A DNA stretch of 64,000 bases, taken from positions 682,001 to 746,000 of the forward strand of contig NZ_CP040977.1 of NCBI RefSeq assembly GCF_006364435.1, given 5' to 3'. The notes under the pieces were generated by a model. It ran no database searches. It saw only the letters and a list, made by a program, of their open reading frames with translations, and had not been told where the DNA came from. Made by a program: the position numbers and the translations under genes. Of this stretch, positions 38,965-49,697 are shown piece after piece (position 1 is the first letter of the stretch; every line of letters begins with the position of its first letter). This DNA is from Candidatus Methylopumilus universalis (GTDB lineage: Bacteria > Pseudomonadota > Gammaproteobacteria > Burkholderiales > Methylophilaceae).

Positions 38965-40856
38965 TTCTTTTGCGTTGCTTCAAAGAATTTTTGATTAACT
39001 GATACACTCGACTTTGCTTTTAATCCTTTCAGATAAGCACTCAGGTATTCACTTGATAATGCCTCTGTATAACTAGACGCAAATTCTTTTTTATTCTCTT
39101 CATTGTCATCGTTCGGAAATGCTACTTTACTTACTTTAACAATCACATAACCGTTATTACCATCTACAAAACCACTATAGCTCGGAAGCTTGTCTGTAGG
39201 CATCTTATAAGCGTGATTAGTGACAGCCTGACTCAAGCCTTTTGTGTTTTTGCGGTCGACTAAAACTGTAGCCTGCCAATCAATTTTACGAGAAGCATCA
39301 GCAACAGACTTTAATGCTGCCTCACCTTCAGTAGATACTAATTTTTTTGCAGCTTCAAATTTTAAATAATCTTCAATGCTCTTTTTAACCTCAGCAAATG
39401 GTTTTGTTGATTGCGCTTTGTAATCAACTACACGGGCAGAAATTAAGTTATTAGGAGTGACTTCAATCGCTTCAGTATTCCTTCGGTCCTTAATTGATTC
39501 TTTTGAATATAAAGCATTCATCAGTGCTTCATTTTTAAAAAATTTATCTGATTCGTTACGGCTAATCCAATCAGTTTTTTGAATGGGCAGATTAAATTTC
39601 TTCGAAACCACATCAAGACTTGATGACTGCTCGTAAACTTTATTACTAAAATCTTCTGCAAGGGCTGCATATTTATCTTGAGCTTTTTGGTAGATTAATT
39701 CGGCTTTAATTTGTGGCTTTATGGCATCGAAACCACCCCCTTCGCCTATGACTTTTGTTAGCTTAATAATGTGGTAACCAAAGTCAGACTCAACAATACC
39801 GCTAATCTCGTTAACTTTCATTGAGAAAACAGCATCATCAAAAGGCTTAACCATCATGCCACGGCCAAACGCACCCAAGTCACCGCCTTTTTTAGCGGAT
39901 TCAGGATCTTGTGAGTATTTTGTTGCTAGCTCCTCAAATTGCTTAGGATTCTTTTTAATCTGACTTAAGATATCTTCAGCTTTTGCCTTAGCCTTAGCTT
40001 TTTCTGCAGGTGCGGCATTCTTAGATGCAGCTATTAAAATATGACTTGCTTCTCTTTGCTGCTGATTTTGATATTTATCTGCATTTGTTTTATAAAAAGC
40101 CTTCACTTCATCTTCAGATACAGTAATGCTCGGAAGAATGCTTGTTAATGAAAATACAACAAATTCGGCTTTCACCTGTTCAGGTGCTAAGAACTTTGAT
40201 TTATTTTGATCATAGAAAGTCTGCATGTCTTTTTCGGAAATATTTGCCTTAGCCATATATTCTTTTGTTTTGAATTCAGCAACAGTCACTTCTCTTTGTT
40301 GAGATGTTGCTTTTAATGTTTCTGTTAAATTATTTGGTGGAATAAATGTAAGTTTTTGAAGCCCATCTCGCACTTGCTGAATGAGTAAATCGTTTCTGAT
40401 GCTTTCTTCAAATTTCTTAGGGTTAAGCTGATTATTTTGTAGAACTTTATCGTAAAGTTCCTGTGAAAACTTTCCATCTTTTTGAAAATCAGGCATACCA
40501 ATAATATATTGGCTTAATTGTTGGTCTGTGATTTTAAATTGAGATTTTTTAATATCGTTGTTGATTAATTGTTTTGTGATAAGTCCATCAACCACTGACT
40601 CTTTGAATTCAAATGAATCAAACATTGCTGGGTCTACTTTCTTGCCTTCACTCATCATCCGATTACGGACATTTTCAATGGCACGGTTATATTCTGGAAG
40701 TGCAATTTTATAACCATCAACTTTAGCAATGCTTAAATTATTGCCGGCTTGGTTGAGATATGAATCAATGCCAAATAATGCGAAAGGAATAAGAACGAGC
40801 GCTAAAATAACTTGGGCAGCCTTAGTTTGAGCGTAACTTCTAAATTTGTCTAACAT
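38961..40856 (-). CDS. ppiD: Periplasmic folding chaperone / peptidyl-prolyl isomerase PpiD
   Basis: Inner-membrane-anchored chaperone that meets proteins leaving the Sec translocon. The 631 residues have one N-terminal helix (about 16-34), a SurA-type chaperone region (about 40-220), a parvulin domain (about 265-370, ASHILIAAS...[17 protein letters not shown]...GYHIIKL) and a C-terminal chaperone lobe. The parvulin domain looks complete. It lies downstream of the tRNA-Val/tRNA-Asp pair and the clp/lon cluster, as in many proteobacteria. Confidence 0.94.
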   Translation of the reverse strand: MLDKFRSYAQTKAAQVILALVLIPFALFGIDSYLNQAGNNLSIAKVDGYKIALPEYNRAIENVRNRMMSEGKKVDPAMFDSFEFKESVVDGLITKQLINNDIKKSQFKITDQQLSQYIIGMPDFQKDGKFSQELYDKVLQNNQLNPKKFEESIRNDLLIQQVRDGLQKLTFIPPNNLTETLKATSQQREVTVAEFKTKEYMAKANISEKDMQTFYDQNKSKFLAPEQVKAEFVVFSLTSILPSITVSEDEVKAFYKTNADKYQNQQQREASHILIAASKNAAPAEKAKAKAKAEDILSQIKKNPKQFEELATKYSQDPESAKKGGDLGAFGRGMMVKPFDDAVFSMKVNEISGIVESDFGYHIIKLTKVIGEGGGFDAIKPQIKAELIYQKAQDKYAALAEDFSNKVYEQSSSLDVVSKKFNLPIQKTDWISRNESDKFFKNEALMNALYSKESIKDRRNTEAIEVTPNNLISARVVDYKAQSTKPFAEVKKSIEDYLKFEAAKKLVSTEGEAALKSVADASRKIDWQATVLVDRKNTKGLSQAVTNHAYKMPTDKLPSYSGFVDGNNGYVIVKVSKVAFPNDDNEENKKEFASSYTEALSSEYLSAYLKGLKAKSSVSVNQKFFEATQKN

Positions 40857-40926
40857 TGGATTTATCCTATTATCTTTATAAGCTTTATGATAAAAAAAGT
40901 TACCAAAAAGTTCTCACTGAATGAAC

Positions 40927-40953
40927 AAAAAGGCGAATCTTAAGATTCGCCTT
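40927..40953 (-). terminator. Rho-independent terminator after tRNA-Asp
   Basis: AAGGCGAATC (40930-40939), loop TTAA, GATTCGCCTT (40944-40953): a perfect 10-bp stem. Read on the minus strand it is followed by a run of T, placing it 7-34 nt downstream of tRNA-Asp. It separates the tRNA transcript from ppiD. Confidence 0.85.
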
Positions 40954-40960
40954 AATGATT

Positions 40961-41037
40961 TGGCGGAGTGGACGGGACTCGAACCCGCGACCCCCGGCGT
41001 GACAGGCCGGTATTCTAACCAACTGAACTACCACTCC
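40961..41037 (-). tRNA. tRNA-Asp(GTC)
   Basis: A 77-nt cloverleaf on the minus strand. Acceptor stem GGAGTGG pairs with CCACTCC-type 3' sequence, anticodon stem CCGGC/GCCGG encloses loop CTGTCAC with anticodon GTC, the T-arm contains GGTTCGAGTCC, and G plus CCA are encoded. It is the second tRNA after tRNA-Val. Confidence 0.95.
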
Positions 41038-41055
41038 AAAACTTGTTACTAAAAT

Positions 41056-41131
41056 TGGTGGGTGCTGACGGGGTCGAACCGCCGACATTCGCCTTGTAAG
41101 GGCGACGCTCTACCAACTGAGCTAAGCACCC
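41056..41131 (-). tRNA. tRNA-Val(TAC)
   Basis: A 76-nt cloverleaf on the minus strand. Acceptor stem GGGTGCT/AGCACCC, D-arm starting TAGCTCAGTTGGTAGAGC, anticodon stem TCGCC/GGCGA with loop CTTACAA and anticodon TAC, T-arm GGTTCGACCCC, encoded A plus CCA. An 18-bp spacer separates it from tRNA-Asp. Confidence 0.95.
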
Positions 41132-41156
41132 ATGCACACTCGTTAGTAAGGCGGCT

Positions 41157-41162
41157 ATTTTA
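41157..41162 (-). promoter_or_regulatory. Possible -10 of the tRNA-Val/tRNA-Asp promoter
   Basis: Read on the minus strand, TAAAAT is followed by the GC-rich stretch AGCCGCC, a stable-RNA-type discriminator, about 25 bp before tRNA-Val. The -35 is not convincing at 17 bp. It sits in the 62-bp gap after lon. Confidence 0.35.
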
Positions 41163-41193
41163 CAACATAGTCCTTACCAACGCTAGGTTTACG

Positions 41194-43611
41194 CTAATGT
41201 GTAATGGATTTTGTGATAGTGCTGGCGTTTTTATGGGGTACAGGAACGGCTTTTTGGTCCTTTGTGGCAATATTTTTTGGCATTTTAGTCAAAGCAAGCT
41301 CTAAAACTTCGTCTATCCAGCGCACAGGATGAATTTCTAAGGCATTTTTAACTTCATCAGAAATTTCAGTTAAATCTTTGACATTTTGCTCTGGAATAAG
41401 CACGGTTTTGATGCCGCCTCTATGCGCTGCAAGCAGCTTCTCTTTTAGGCCGCCAATTGGTAAAACTTCACCTCTTAATGTTATTTCCCCTGTCATAGCG
41501 ACATCAGCTCGGACTGAAATATTAGTTAAGGCCGATACAATCGCTAAAGTAATGCCAATACCGGCACTTGGGCCATCCTTAGGCGTTGCTCCTTCGGGTA
41601 AATGAATATGAATATCATTTTTTTCGTAAAAATTTTCGGCTATTCCTAGTTTGTTGGCACGACTTCTCACAACGCTCATCGCAGCATGAATAGACTCTTG
41701 CATGACTTCGCCTAACTTACCTGTAATGATTGTTTTTCCTTTGCCTTGTAAAACGACAGCCTCAATCGTCAATAATTCTCCTCCGACCTGAGTCCAAGCG
41801 AGCCCCGTAACCTGGCCTATTTGATTTTTCTTTGAAGCAAGTCCAATGTCGTAGACTTTAACGCCTAAATAAGCCTCTAAATTCTTGCTATTCACAATGA
41901 CTTTTTTGAGCGATTTTTTGCTCAATAACTCCTTAACTGCCTTTCGACATATTTTAGAGATTTCTTGTTCTAATTTTCTAACGCCCGCTTCTCTCGAATA
42001 ATACTGAATAATTTCTCTTACAACTTTAGAGGTAATGCTAATTTCAGATTTTTTTAAACCATGCATTTTAAGTTGCTTGGGTAATAAGTATTGCATTGCA
42101 ATATTAAGCTTTTCTGCCTCTGTATAACCCGATAGACGAATAATCTCCATTCGATCCAAAAGTGGTTCAGGAATATTCATTGAGTTAGCTGTTGCGACAA
42201 ACATCACATCAGATAAATCATATTCGACTTCTACATAATGATCTGTAAAAGTATGATTTTGTTCTGGGTCTAAAACCTCTAAGAGCGCTGAGGCTGGATC
42301 ACCCCGATAATCTTGACCCATTTTATCTACTTCATCTAGTAAGAATAATGGGTTAGTCACTCCAGCTTTGGTCATGCTTTGTAAAACTTTACCGGGCATA
42401 GAGCCAATATAAGTTCTTCGATGGCCGCGAATCTCCGATTCGTCTCGCACCCCGCCCAAAGCCATACGAATAAACTTACGATTTACTGCTTTGGCAATAC
42501 TTTGTCCTAAGGATGTTTTCCCGACCCCCGGAGGGCCTACCAAACATAAAATAGGCGCTTTCAGTTTATCAACTCGTTGTTGAACTGCAAGATACTCAAT
42601 AATACGTTCTTTGACTTTCTCGAGACCGTAGTGATCTTCATCCAAGATCTTTTCTGCAAGCGCTAACTCACGACTAATTTTAGTTTTTTTCTGCCAAGGC
42701 AATCCTATTAATGTATCAATATAATTTCTTACTACTGATGCTTCAGCCGACATTGGCGACATCATTTTTAATTTTTTGAATTCAGACTTAGCTTTATCGA
42801 GAGCCTCTTTTGACATGCCAGATTCTTGAATACGTTTTTCAAGCTCATCTAAATCTGCTCCTTCATCCTGCTCACCCAATTCCTTTTGAATGGCTTTGAC
42901 TTGTTCATTAAGATAGTATTCCCTTTGGCTTTTTTCCATTTGACGTTTAACGCGGCCACGAATTCTTTTTTCAACTTGAAGAATATCGATTTCAGATTCC
43001 ATGATCTTCAGAAGATGATCCAAACGATTTTTAATTTTTAATGTTTCTAAAATTGTTTGCTTCTCTTCTAACTTTAACGTGAGATGCGCTGCGATCATAT
43101 CTGCCAGCCTGCCAGGGTCTGTAATAGCAGCAAGAGATGTTAAGATTTCAGGAGGGATTTTTTTATTTAATTTAACGTATTGATCAAACTGTGAGAATAC
43201 TGTCCTCATCAATGCTAATGATTCTTTATCTTTAGGTTCAGGGATATTGATTTCATCGAATCGAGCGACGAAACAAGCTTCTTGGTCAAGTACTTCTTTA
43301 ATTTTTACGCGGCTTAAACCTTCAACTAAAACCTTGACTGTGCCGTCAGGTAATTTAAGCATCTGAAGAATAGATGCAACGGTGCCGTATTCGTAAAGAT
43401 CTTTGGCATCAGGCTCATCTTTACTTGCAGATTTTTGAGCTACTAAAATTATCTTTTTATCTTTATCAGATGCAATTTCTAAAGCTTTTACAGATTTTGT
43501 TCGTCCAACAAACAGTGGAATCACAAGATGCGGATAAACAACTACATCCCTTAAAGGTAAAAGGGGCATGAAATCTTGTTGGGGATCTTTAATTTTAATT
43601 TCTTGAGCCAT
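41194..43611 (-). CDS. lon: ATP-dependent protease Lon
   Basis: Cytosolic AAA+ serine protease that degrades misfolded and regulatory proteins. The 805 residues show the substrate-binding N-domain (about 14-200), coiled coil, AAA+ module with Walker [10 protein letters not shown] (about 355-363) and Walker [10 protein letters not shown], and the protease domain with the Ser in [10 protein letters not shown] and the Lys in [18 protein letters not shown]. It is the last of the tig-clpP-clpX-lon set. No clear Shine-Dalgarno precedes the ATG; a short out-of-frame ATG reading frame overlaps the start. A sigma-32-like promoter lies just upstream. Confidence 0.97.
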   Translation of the reverse strand: MAQEIKIKDPQQDFMPLLPLRDVVVYPHLVIPLFVGRTKSVKALEIASDKDKKIILVAQKSASKDEPDAKDLYEYGTVASILQMLKLPDGTVKVLVEGLSRVKIKEVLDQEACFVARFDEINIPEPKDKESLALMRTVFSQFDQYVKLNKKIPPEILTSLAAITDPGRLADMIAAHLTLKLEEKQTILETLKIKNRLDHLLKIMESEIDILQVEKRIRGRVKRQMEKSQREYYLNEQVKAIQKELGEQDEGADLDELEKRIQESGMSKEALDKAKSEFKKLKMMSPMSAEASVVRNYIDTLIGLPWQKKTKISRELALAEKILDEDHYGLEKVKERIIEYLAVQQRVDKLKAPILCLVGPPGVGKTSLGQSIAKAVNRKFIRMALGGVRDESEIRGHRRTYIGSMPGKVLQSMTKAGVTNPLFLLDEVDKMGQDYRGDPASALLEVLDPEQNHTFTDHYVEVEYDLSDVMFVATANSMNIPEPLLDRMEIIRLSGYTEAEKLNIAMQYLLPKQLKMHGLKKSEISITSKVVREIIQYYSREAGVRKLEQEISKICRKAVKELLSKKSLKKVIVNSKNLEAYLGVKVYDIGLASKKNQIGQVTGLAWTQVGGELLTIEAVVLQGKGKTIITGKLGEVMQESIHAAMSVVRSRANKLGIAENFYEKNDIHIHLPEGATPKDGPSAGIGITLAIVSALTNISVRADVAMTGEITLRGEVLPIGGLKEKLLAAHRGGIKTVLIPEQNVKDLTEISDEVKNALEIHPVRWIDEVLELALTKMPKNIATKDQKAVPVPHKNASTITKSITH

Positions 43612-43643
43612 TAGGAGCTTTCATAAGCGTTAATTAATCTTGA

Positions 43644-43671
43644 ACATTGGGTCAGTTTATAATATTTCAAG
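43644..43671 (-). promoter_or_regulatory. Sigma-32 (heat-shock) type promoter for lon
   Basis: Read on the minus strand: CTTGAAA (43671-43665), a 13-bp spacer, then CCCAATGT (43651-43644). This is a perfect -35 and near-perfect -10 against the RpoH consensus CTTGAAA / CCCCATnT. The expected start is about 27 nt before the lon ATG. An inverted GGTCAG/CTGACC pair flanks the -35 side. Confidence 0.65.
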
Positions 43672-43694
43672 GCCTTACTGACCAACTGCGAAGC

Positions 43695-44975
43695 TTATTT
43701 TTTTCCTGAAACTTGTTTCTTTTCTGAGAATAAAAGTATAGGTTTGCTTGATTGTTCGATCACACCATCATCAATGACAACCTTTTCAAGATTCTTAATT
43801 GAGGGTAATTCATACATCGTATCTAATAAAACATGCTCCATAATTGAGCGAAGACCACGCGCTCCCGTCTTTCGTTCTAGCGCTTTTTTTGCAATTAGCC
43901 TGAGTGCTGAAGTTCTAAATTCTAGCGATACATGTTCCATCGCGAAAAGTTTAATATATTGTTTGGTTAGCGCATTTTTAGGCTCGGTAAGAATCTGAAC
44001 TAGAGCATCTTCACTTAAGGACTCAAGAGTTGCAACAACAGGAAGTCTTCCAATAAATTCAGGAATTAAACCAAATTTAATTAGATCTTCCGGCTCAACA
44101 TCTTTAATGACATCACCGATTACTTTAGCATCTGCCTTACTATTTACTTGAGCTCCAAAACCAATGCCACCTTTTTCTGATCTTTGTTTAATAATTTTTT
44201 CTAGCCCATCAAAAGCACCACCACAAATAAACAATATATTTGTAGTGTCGAGCTGAACAAATTCTTGATTTGGATGTTTGCGACCACCCTGAGGCGGAAC
44301 TGAAGCGACAGTGCCCTCAATAAGTTTTAAAAGAGCTTGCTGAACACCCTCTCCTGATACATCTCTTGTAATTGAAGGATTTTCAGATTTTCTTGAAATT
44401 TTATCGACTTCATCGATATAAACAATCCCTCTTTGGGCCTTTTCAATATCGTAATCACATTTTTGTAATAATTTTTGCATGATGTTTTCAACATCTTCAC
44501 CAACATAACCAGCTTCAGTAAGTGTTGTTGCATCTGCCATTACAAAAGGAACATCAAGTAATTTTGCTAGCGTTTGTGCTAAAAGTGTTTTTCCGGAACC
44601 TGTGGGACCAATAAGAAGAATATTACTTTTAGAAATTTCAACATCTTTGTGTTCAATATCTATCTCAGAATTACTATCTCTAAGTCTTTTGTAATGATTG
44701 TAAACAGCCACAGCTAAAGTTTTTTTAGCGCTTGTTTGTCCAATGACATGCTCATCAAGTTGATCACAAATTTCTTTTGGTGTGGGAAGCTGATCGTGAT
44801 CTTTAGCTTCTTTTGACGGGCTTTTAACTTCTTCTTTAATAATGTCATTACATAAATCAACGCACTCATCACAGATGAAGACAGAAGGACCTGCAATTAG
44901 TTTTTTTACCTCATGCTGACTTTTGCCACAGAATGAGCAATAGAGTAATTTTTCGTTATCGCTTTTAGTAGCCAT
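43695..44975 (-). CDS. clpX: ATP-dependent protease ATPase subunit ClpX
   Basis: AAA+ unfoldase that feeds substrates to ClpP. The 426 residues have the N-terminal C4 zinc-binding domain ([14 protein letters not shown]...CDECVDLC, about 13-40), Walker A GPTGSGKT (about 123-130), Walker [11 protein letters not shown], the RKHPNQEF region, the IGF loop ([10 protein letters not shown]) that docks on ClpP, and the sensor-2 [10 protein letters not shown]. It starts 12 bases after clpP. Confidence 0.97.
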   Translation of the reverse strand: MATKSDNEKLLYCSFCGKSQHEVKKLIAGPSVFICDECVDLCNDIIKEEVKSPSKEAKDHDQLPTPKEICDQLDEHVIGQTSAKKTLAVAVYNHYKRLRDSNSEIDIEHKDVEISKSNILLIGPTGSGKTLLAQTLAKLLDVPFVMADATTLTEAGYVGEDVENIMQKLLQKCDYDIEKAQRGIVYIDEVDKISRKSENPSITRDVSGEGVQQALLKLIEGTVASVPPQGGRKHPNQEFVQLDTTNILFICGGAFDGLEKIIKQRSEKGGIGFGAQVNSKADAKVIGDVIKDVEPEDLIKFGLIPEFIGRLPVVATLESLSEDALVQILTEPKNALTKQYIKLFAMEHVSLEFRTSALRLIAKKALERKTGARGLRSIMEHVLLDTMYELPSIKNLEKVVIDDGVIEQSSKPILLFSEKKQVSGKK

Positions 44976-44987
44976 AAATAGATAACA

Positions 44988-45605
44988 TCAAATGACTTGG
45001 GATCTCTTTGAAATAACTTGGTCTACCATACCATAATCTACAGATTGCTCAGCACTTAAGAAGTTATCTCTATCTGTATCTGCAGCAATTTTTTTAAGTG
45101 TTTGCCCAGTATGGGTTGCTAAGATTTGATTTAACTTTTCTTTTAAAAATAAAATTTCTTTTGCGTGTATTTCTATGTCTGATGCTTGCCCTTGGAATCC
45201 ACCTAAAGGCTGATGAATCATTACGCGAGAATTAGGTAAACAGAACCGTTTTCCTTTTTGCCCTGCAGCAAGTAATAAAGCACCCATGCTGGCCGCTTGT
45301 CCAATACATAAAGTACTTACATCAGGTTTAATAAATTGCATTGTGTCGTAAATAGCCATTCCTGCCGTGACAGAACCGCCTGGGGAATTGATATACAAAG
45401 AGATGTCTTTATCGGGATTGTCTGCTTCTAGAAAGAGTAACTGGGCAACAATAACATTCGCTGTCATGTCATCTACGGGACCTACTAAAAAAATGACACG
45501 CTCTCTTAAGAGTCGCGAATATATATCGTAAGCTCGCTCACCTCGACCGCTTTGCTCAATCACCATAGGCACATAGCCTAAATTATTTGGGGTTGTATAA
45601 GCCAT
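44988..45605 (-). CDS. clpP: ATP-dependent Clp protease proteolytic subunit ClpP
   Basis: Tetradecameric serine protease barrel. The 205 residues contain the catalytic Ser in [16 protein letters not shown], the His in [10 protein letters not shown] and the Asp in DTDRDNFL. The N-terminal axial loop ([31 protein letters not shown]) is present. It begins two bases after tig stops and precedes clpX. Confidence 0.97.
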   Translation of the reverse strand: MAYTTPNNLGYVPMVIEQSGRGERAYDIYSRLLRERVIFLVGPVDDMTANVIVAQLLFLEADNPDKDISLYINSPGGSVTAGMAIYDTMQFIKPDVSTLCIGQAASMGALLLAAGQKGKRFCLPNSRVMIHQPLGGFQGQASDIEIHAKEILFLKEKLNQILATHTGQTLKKIAADTDRDNFLSAEQSVDYGMVDQVISKRSQVI

Positions 45606-45607
45606 AA

Positions 45608-46921
45608 TTATGCTTTAGCTGGTCCAGACATAAGCTCATCAAATGTTGTTTTTTTATTTTGCACTTTACACTGCGTCATAAACCACTCAACTACATTTAC
45701 CTCAGTTGCAAGAGCTGTTGGCTCTTCAAGTCTTGAAGGTTCGGCATAAAACCATTGAACGGCTTCTTCTGTGTCATCAAAATTAAGTGCAAACTCATTC
45801 ACCATCGCTTTAATTTGATCTGCAGTAGCGCGCAAATTATTTTTTTCTACAATTTCAGCGAGAATCAGTCTGAGCTTGCATGTTTTCTTCGCTTGATCTT
45901 CAAACATTGAGGGTTCTAATTTGAATTGTTTTAAATCAGCTCCACGCTGTTTTAAATTAGCGTAGGTCGATTGAGCCATGCGATTGATTTCAACATTAAT
46001 TAATGTTTTAGGTAAATCTGCCTTACAAATATCTAATAACTGAGTAAAGACCTGCTCTTTTAATTTAATTTTTACTCTTTTGTCTAATTCTTGCTCTAGA
46101 CTTTGTTTAATTTCTTCACGCATTTGATCAACATTACCATCAACAACGCCTAGCGATTGCGCAAACTGCGCATTAACTTCTGGAAGCTTAGGTTTTGCAA
46201 TTAAAATAAAATTCACATTATATTGAACTGTTTTTCCTGCTAATTCTTTGGGGTTATGTGTTTCTGGATAATTCACTTCAAATGTTTTGGACTCACCTGC
46301 TTTTCCACCAACAAGATGATCATCAAAAATTGCGAAACGAGAATCGTCACCAAGGATAATCTGAATAGGTTTATCGCCTGTCGTTTCAACTTGTTTGTCA
46401 TTAATAAAGGAAGTTAAAGTTAAAGTAAGTCGATCGCCTTTAGCGGAAGCTTCTTTAGACTCAATAAATTGGGCTCTTTGTTTAAGGAGGACATCGATGG
46501 TTTTATTCACATCTTTATCGGTAATTTGAGCGTCAGGCTTATCAATTGAAGCAGCTTTAAAGTCGCCTAAAGTGACTTCAGGGAATACTTCGAATGTCGC
46601 TGTATATTCAAAATCTTCATTTACTTGATTAAGGGGCTTATGCTGAATATTAGGCATGCCAACAACACGCAGTTTATTTTCTTGAATAGCTTGGCCAAAT
46701 GAAGTCTCAATAGCTTCAGAGAAAACTTCTTCTTTTACTTGAGGACCATATTGTTGCTCAATCATCTTTAGAGGCGCTTTACCGGGTCTAAAACCAGGAA
46801 CTTTTGCTGTTCGAGTTAGACGTTGAAAACGACTCGACATCTCTTTTTGAAGAGGTTCGACAGGCACTTTAACGGTTATGCGTCTTTCTAAATTACTTAA
46901 TGTTTCAACTGCTGTAGCCAT
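45608..46921 (-). CDS. tig: Trigger factor
   Basis: Ribosome-bound chaperone for nascent chains. The 437 residues have the ribosome-binding N-domain (signature [19 protein letters not shown], about 41-59), a central FKBP-like PPIase domain (about 155-245), and the helical C-terminal chaperone arms. The PPIase section is present and not truncated. It is 28 bp downstream of tRNA-Leu with no terminator between them, so it may be co-transcribed with the tRNA. Confidence 0.95.
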   Translation of the reverse strand: MATAVETLSNLERRITVKVPVEPLQKEMSSRFQRLTRTAKVPGFRPGKAPLKMIEQQYGPQVKEEVFSEAIETSFGQAIQENKLRVVGMPNIQHKPLNQVNEDFEYTATFEVFPEVTLGDFKAASIDKPDAQITDKDVNKTIDVLLKQRAQFIESKEASAKGDRLTLTLTSFINDKQVETTGDKPIQIILGDDSRFAIFDDHLVGGKAGESKTFEVNYPETHNPKELAGKTVQYNVNFILIAKPKLPEVNAQFAQSLGVVDGNVDQMREEIKQSLEQELDKRVKIKLKEQVFTQLLDICKADLPKTLINVEINRMAQSTYANLKQRGADLKQFKLEPSMFEDQAKKTCKLRLILAEIVEKNNLRATADQIKAMVNEFALNFDDTEEAVQWFYAEPSRLEEPTALATEVNVVEWFMTQCKVQNKKTTFDELMSGPAKA

Positions 46922-46949
46922 ACTTAAAATTCCCTAAAATTCATATCTG

Positions 46950-47034
46950 TGGTGCGAAAGGAGAGACTCGAACTCTCACGCCTTGCGGCGCTGGAACCTA
47001 AATCCAGTGCGTCTACCAATTCCGCCACTCTCGC
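46950..47034 (-). tRNA. tRNA-Leu(TAG)
   Basis: An 85-nt class II tRNA with long variable arm on the minus strand. Acceptor stem GCGAGAG pairs with CTTTCGC, anticodon stem CTGGA/TCCAG encloses loop TTTAGGT with anticodon TAG, the variable arm is GCGCCGCAAGGCGT, the T-arm contains GTTCGAGTC, and A plus CCA are encoded. Confidence 0.95.
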
Positions 47035-47200
47035 GATGATTAAAAAAGTTATATATAACAAAAATTTAGCTCTATTTTATAACAAGTTAGTCTTTATCTA
47101 AAAGGAATAATTCAATGAATCAATGAAATACGTAGATATTTTGATTTAAGATGTCATAAATTATTAGAAACTATAAAGTCACAAACCCAAAAGATTCAAA

Positions 47201-48628
47201 TTGAAAACACGAGCCCTTAAATTGCAATTTCTCCCGTCCCTATTTTTCGTATGTCTTATGGCGTTCTATCTATCGGGCTGCAATTTTATCAGTTATGAGA
47301 CCAAACCTATTGCGAATCAACAGGTTATTGAAAAAATCACCGCCAAAGAACCAGAAGATCCGAGATTTAAAGAATTTTTAAAAATTCAGGGATTTAAGGA
47401 GGATAGCCTTCCAATTAAAGAATGGGGGCTTAATGAGCTTATGCTTTGCGCACTTTTTTTCAACCCAAGAATTGAAATTGCAAAAAAAGAATGGGATGTT
47501 GCAAAGATTCAAGAAATGATCGCTCCAATTAAAGCGCCCTCCTCTGTTGGTTTTGAAAGCGGCAGACAAACTACAGGCGTCAAAGAAAACTCAAGAGATG
47601 CTTTTGGATTAAGTTTCACCACGTTATTTGAAACAGCTGATAAAGCTAAAATTAGAGAGGAAAGAGCAAGAAATCAGTCTTTGATCAAACGCTTAGAGCT
47701 AAGAAAGCTCGCATGGGATATTAAAACAGATCTCACATTAAATTATCTTCGCTATCATCAACTACTTCTAAATCTTCAAATAATAAGAAGCGAAATTAAA
47801 CTGCAAAATGAAATCTTAAATATGTTGAAAAAAAGAAAGTCACTTGGGCTAAGTTCATCAATAGATAGCAATTTCAATCAAATTGAACTGAATAAAAACA
47901 TACAAAAATTAAATGAGGAGCAATACCAACTTAATGAAACAAAATCAAAATTAGCCTCGATTTTAGGTATATCAGCAGAAAAACTTAATACAATGAGAAT
48001 TGCAAATATAAATATGGATCAAAGCATTGAGATCTTCAGCAAAACGCTTGATGATGAAACAAAACAACGGGATGTTATCAATCTTGGGCTTTTTAATCGT
48101 ATTGATTTAAGAATAGCTTTAGCAAAATATGCAGTTTCAGAATCGCAACTAAAATTAAATGTAGCAAATCAATATCCAGATATTAGATTTTCACCTGCTT
48201 ATATTTTTGATTACGGATCCAGCAAATGGCTTCTTGGTGTAACTTCACTAATTCCAACAGTGGAAAAAAATAAAAATCTAGTTGAAGAAGCAAAAAAACT
48301 AAGGGACATTGAAAGCTTACAAGTTGAAAAAATCCAAACGTCTATCATTAATGAACTCGCAAAACTAAGAGATAATTATACAAATGCTAAAGATATGGTG
48401 AGAAAAGATACTGAGGATCTATCTGCTGCAAATGCCTTAGAAAATTCAATTGAAAGTAAATTTAACCAGGGTGAAATTGACCGAATTGAATTAACTCAAC
48501 AAAAATTAATTACTATGCAATATAAGCGAAGATTTTATACCAACAAAATTACACTAATGAAAATAGGATTTGATTTTGAAGCGCTTTTACAAGAACCTCT
48601 AAACACTAATAAAAATAATGAAAAATAA
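47201..48628 (+). CDS. TolC-family outer-membrane efflux lipoprotein
   Basis: Outer-membrane channel component of a tripartite efflux pump. The 475-residue protein starts at a TTG and has a lipoprotein signal (lipobox YLSGC, Cys about 27), then long amphipathic helices of the outer-membrane efflux protein fold in two related halves (about 100-265 and 290-460), with the typical hydrophobic stretch before FDFEALLQ. It overlaps the adaptor gene by eleven bases and heads the three-gene RND operon. Confidence 0.85.
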   Translation: MKTRALKLQFLPSLFFVCLMAFYLSGCNFISYETKPIANQQVIEKITAKEPEDPRFKEFLKIQGFKEDSLPIKEWGLNELMLCALFFNPRIEIAKKEWDVAKIQEMIAPIKAPSSVGFESGRQTTGVKENSRDAFGLSFTTLFETADKAKIREERARNQSLIKRLELRKLAWDIKTDLTLNYLRYHQLLLNLQIIRSEIKLQNEILNMLKKRKSLGLSSSIDSNFNQIELNKNIQKLNEEQYQLNETKSKLASILGISAEKLNTMRIANINMDQSIEIFSKTLDDETKQRDVINLGLFNRIDLRIALAKYAVSESQLKLNVANQYPDIRFSPAYIFDYGSSKWLLGVTSLIPTVEKNKNLVEEAKKLRDIESLQVEKIQTSIINELAKLRDNYTNAKDMVRKDTEDLSAANALENSIESKFNQGEIDRIELTQQKLITMQYKRRFYTNKITLMKIGFDFEALLQEPLNTNKNNEK

Positions 48629-49691
48629 ACTGAATGCCTTTCTTGTCATCCAAGCAATACTAATCCTAATTCTGGTTTGGTTATTAACTTATTTCGGCCG
48701 AGATGAATTTAACAATATAAAACCTAATTCAGATATTTCAAAAAACACTCAAAGTTTAATAAAGTCAGCCAATGGGGTTAACTATATAACTCTTAGCCCA
48801 GAAATACAGTCAAATAGCGGAATAAAGACCCAACCGGTTCAAACTTCAGATTACATAAAGAATCTTACAAATTATGCAACAGTCCTCAGCATTGACTTAT
48901 TGATTGAACAAAAAAATAGATTTAATGAAATTAAAAATCAAATAAGCCTCTTATCCAATGAGTTAGAAAGGGATAAAAAAAATTACGAAAGATTCAAAGC
49001 TCTTAATGATGATAATAAAAACGTATCAGACAAAGCTTTACAAGAAATGAAAGTCAATTTTGAAAATACAAAAATAAAACTTCAGACCACCCAAGAACTT
49101 ATAACTGGGATTAAGCAAAATATTAGAGCTCAATGGGGAGAAATAATACTATCGATGATTGACGCTGGGGCACGAAAAGAATTATTTGAATTTCTTGTTC
49201 AAGGAAAGGCAAGGATTATAAAAGTAACATTACCTGAAAATGCTGATAATCAACCTCCGAAAAATATTAGTTTAGCTTTAATCGACAATCTAAATGAAAA
49301 ATTTTTAGCAAGTTATCTTGCAGAATCGCCTACATTAGATAAGTCGATAAAAGGAAAAACTTATTTTTACATTGTTTATAGCAATCAATTAAGAATTGAT
49401 TCCAAAGTAATTGCAAATCAAGTTCAAGATAAACTATCTTCTGAATCCGGCAAGTACTTAGCAATTCCAAAAGAAGCAGTAATATGGAACTCAGGCCAAG
49501 CATGGGTTTACGTTCAATCAAGTGAAAATAAATTTTTCCGTAAATCTATTGAAACAAATACTGAGAGCTCAAATGGTTGGATTGTCAAAGAGAATCAAAT
49601 TAAAGAAAATGACCTTATTGTAATTAATGGCGCTCAACTTTTACTCTCGGAAGAATTTAAATATCAAATAAAAAATGAAAACGATGATTAA
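48618..49691 (+). CDS. RND efflux periplasmic adaptor subunit
   Basis: A 357-residue adaptor with an N-terminal membrane anchor (about 9-27), a coiled-coil hairpin (about 95-165) and a beta-barrel-like C-terminal half (GKYLAIPKEAVIWNSGQAWVYV). The usual Gly-rich lipoyl halves flanking the hairpin are not seen: the chain passes from YATVLSIDLLIEQ straight into the helix. The NVSDKALQ and QWGE motifs recall other HME-type adaptors of this lipoyl-poor kind. It connects the TolC-like and RND genes on either side. Confidence 0.8.
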   Translation: MKNKLNAFLVIQAILILILVWLLTYFGRDEFNNIKPNSDISKNTQSLIKSANGVNYITLSPEIQSNSGIKTQPVQTSDYIKNLTNYATVLSIDLLIEQKNRFNEIKNQISLLSNELERDKKNYERFKALNDDNKNVSDKALQEMKVNFENTKIKLQTTQELITGIKQNIRAQWGEIILSMIDAGARKELFEFLVQGKARIIKVTLPENADNQPPKNISLALIDNLNEKFLASYLAESPTLDKSIKGKTYFYIVYSNQLRIDSKVIANQVQDKLSSESGKYLAIPKEAVIWNSGQAWVYVQSSENKFFRKSIETNTESSNGWIVKENQIKENDLIVINGAQLLLSEEFKYQIKNENDD

Positions 49692-49697
49692 ATCAAA

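Noticed and set aside
40900-41304. Open frames over tRNA-Asp, tRNA-Val and the end of lon
   Set aside because: They overlap functional tRNAs and the lon coding strand and have no protein-like composition of their own.
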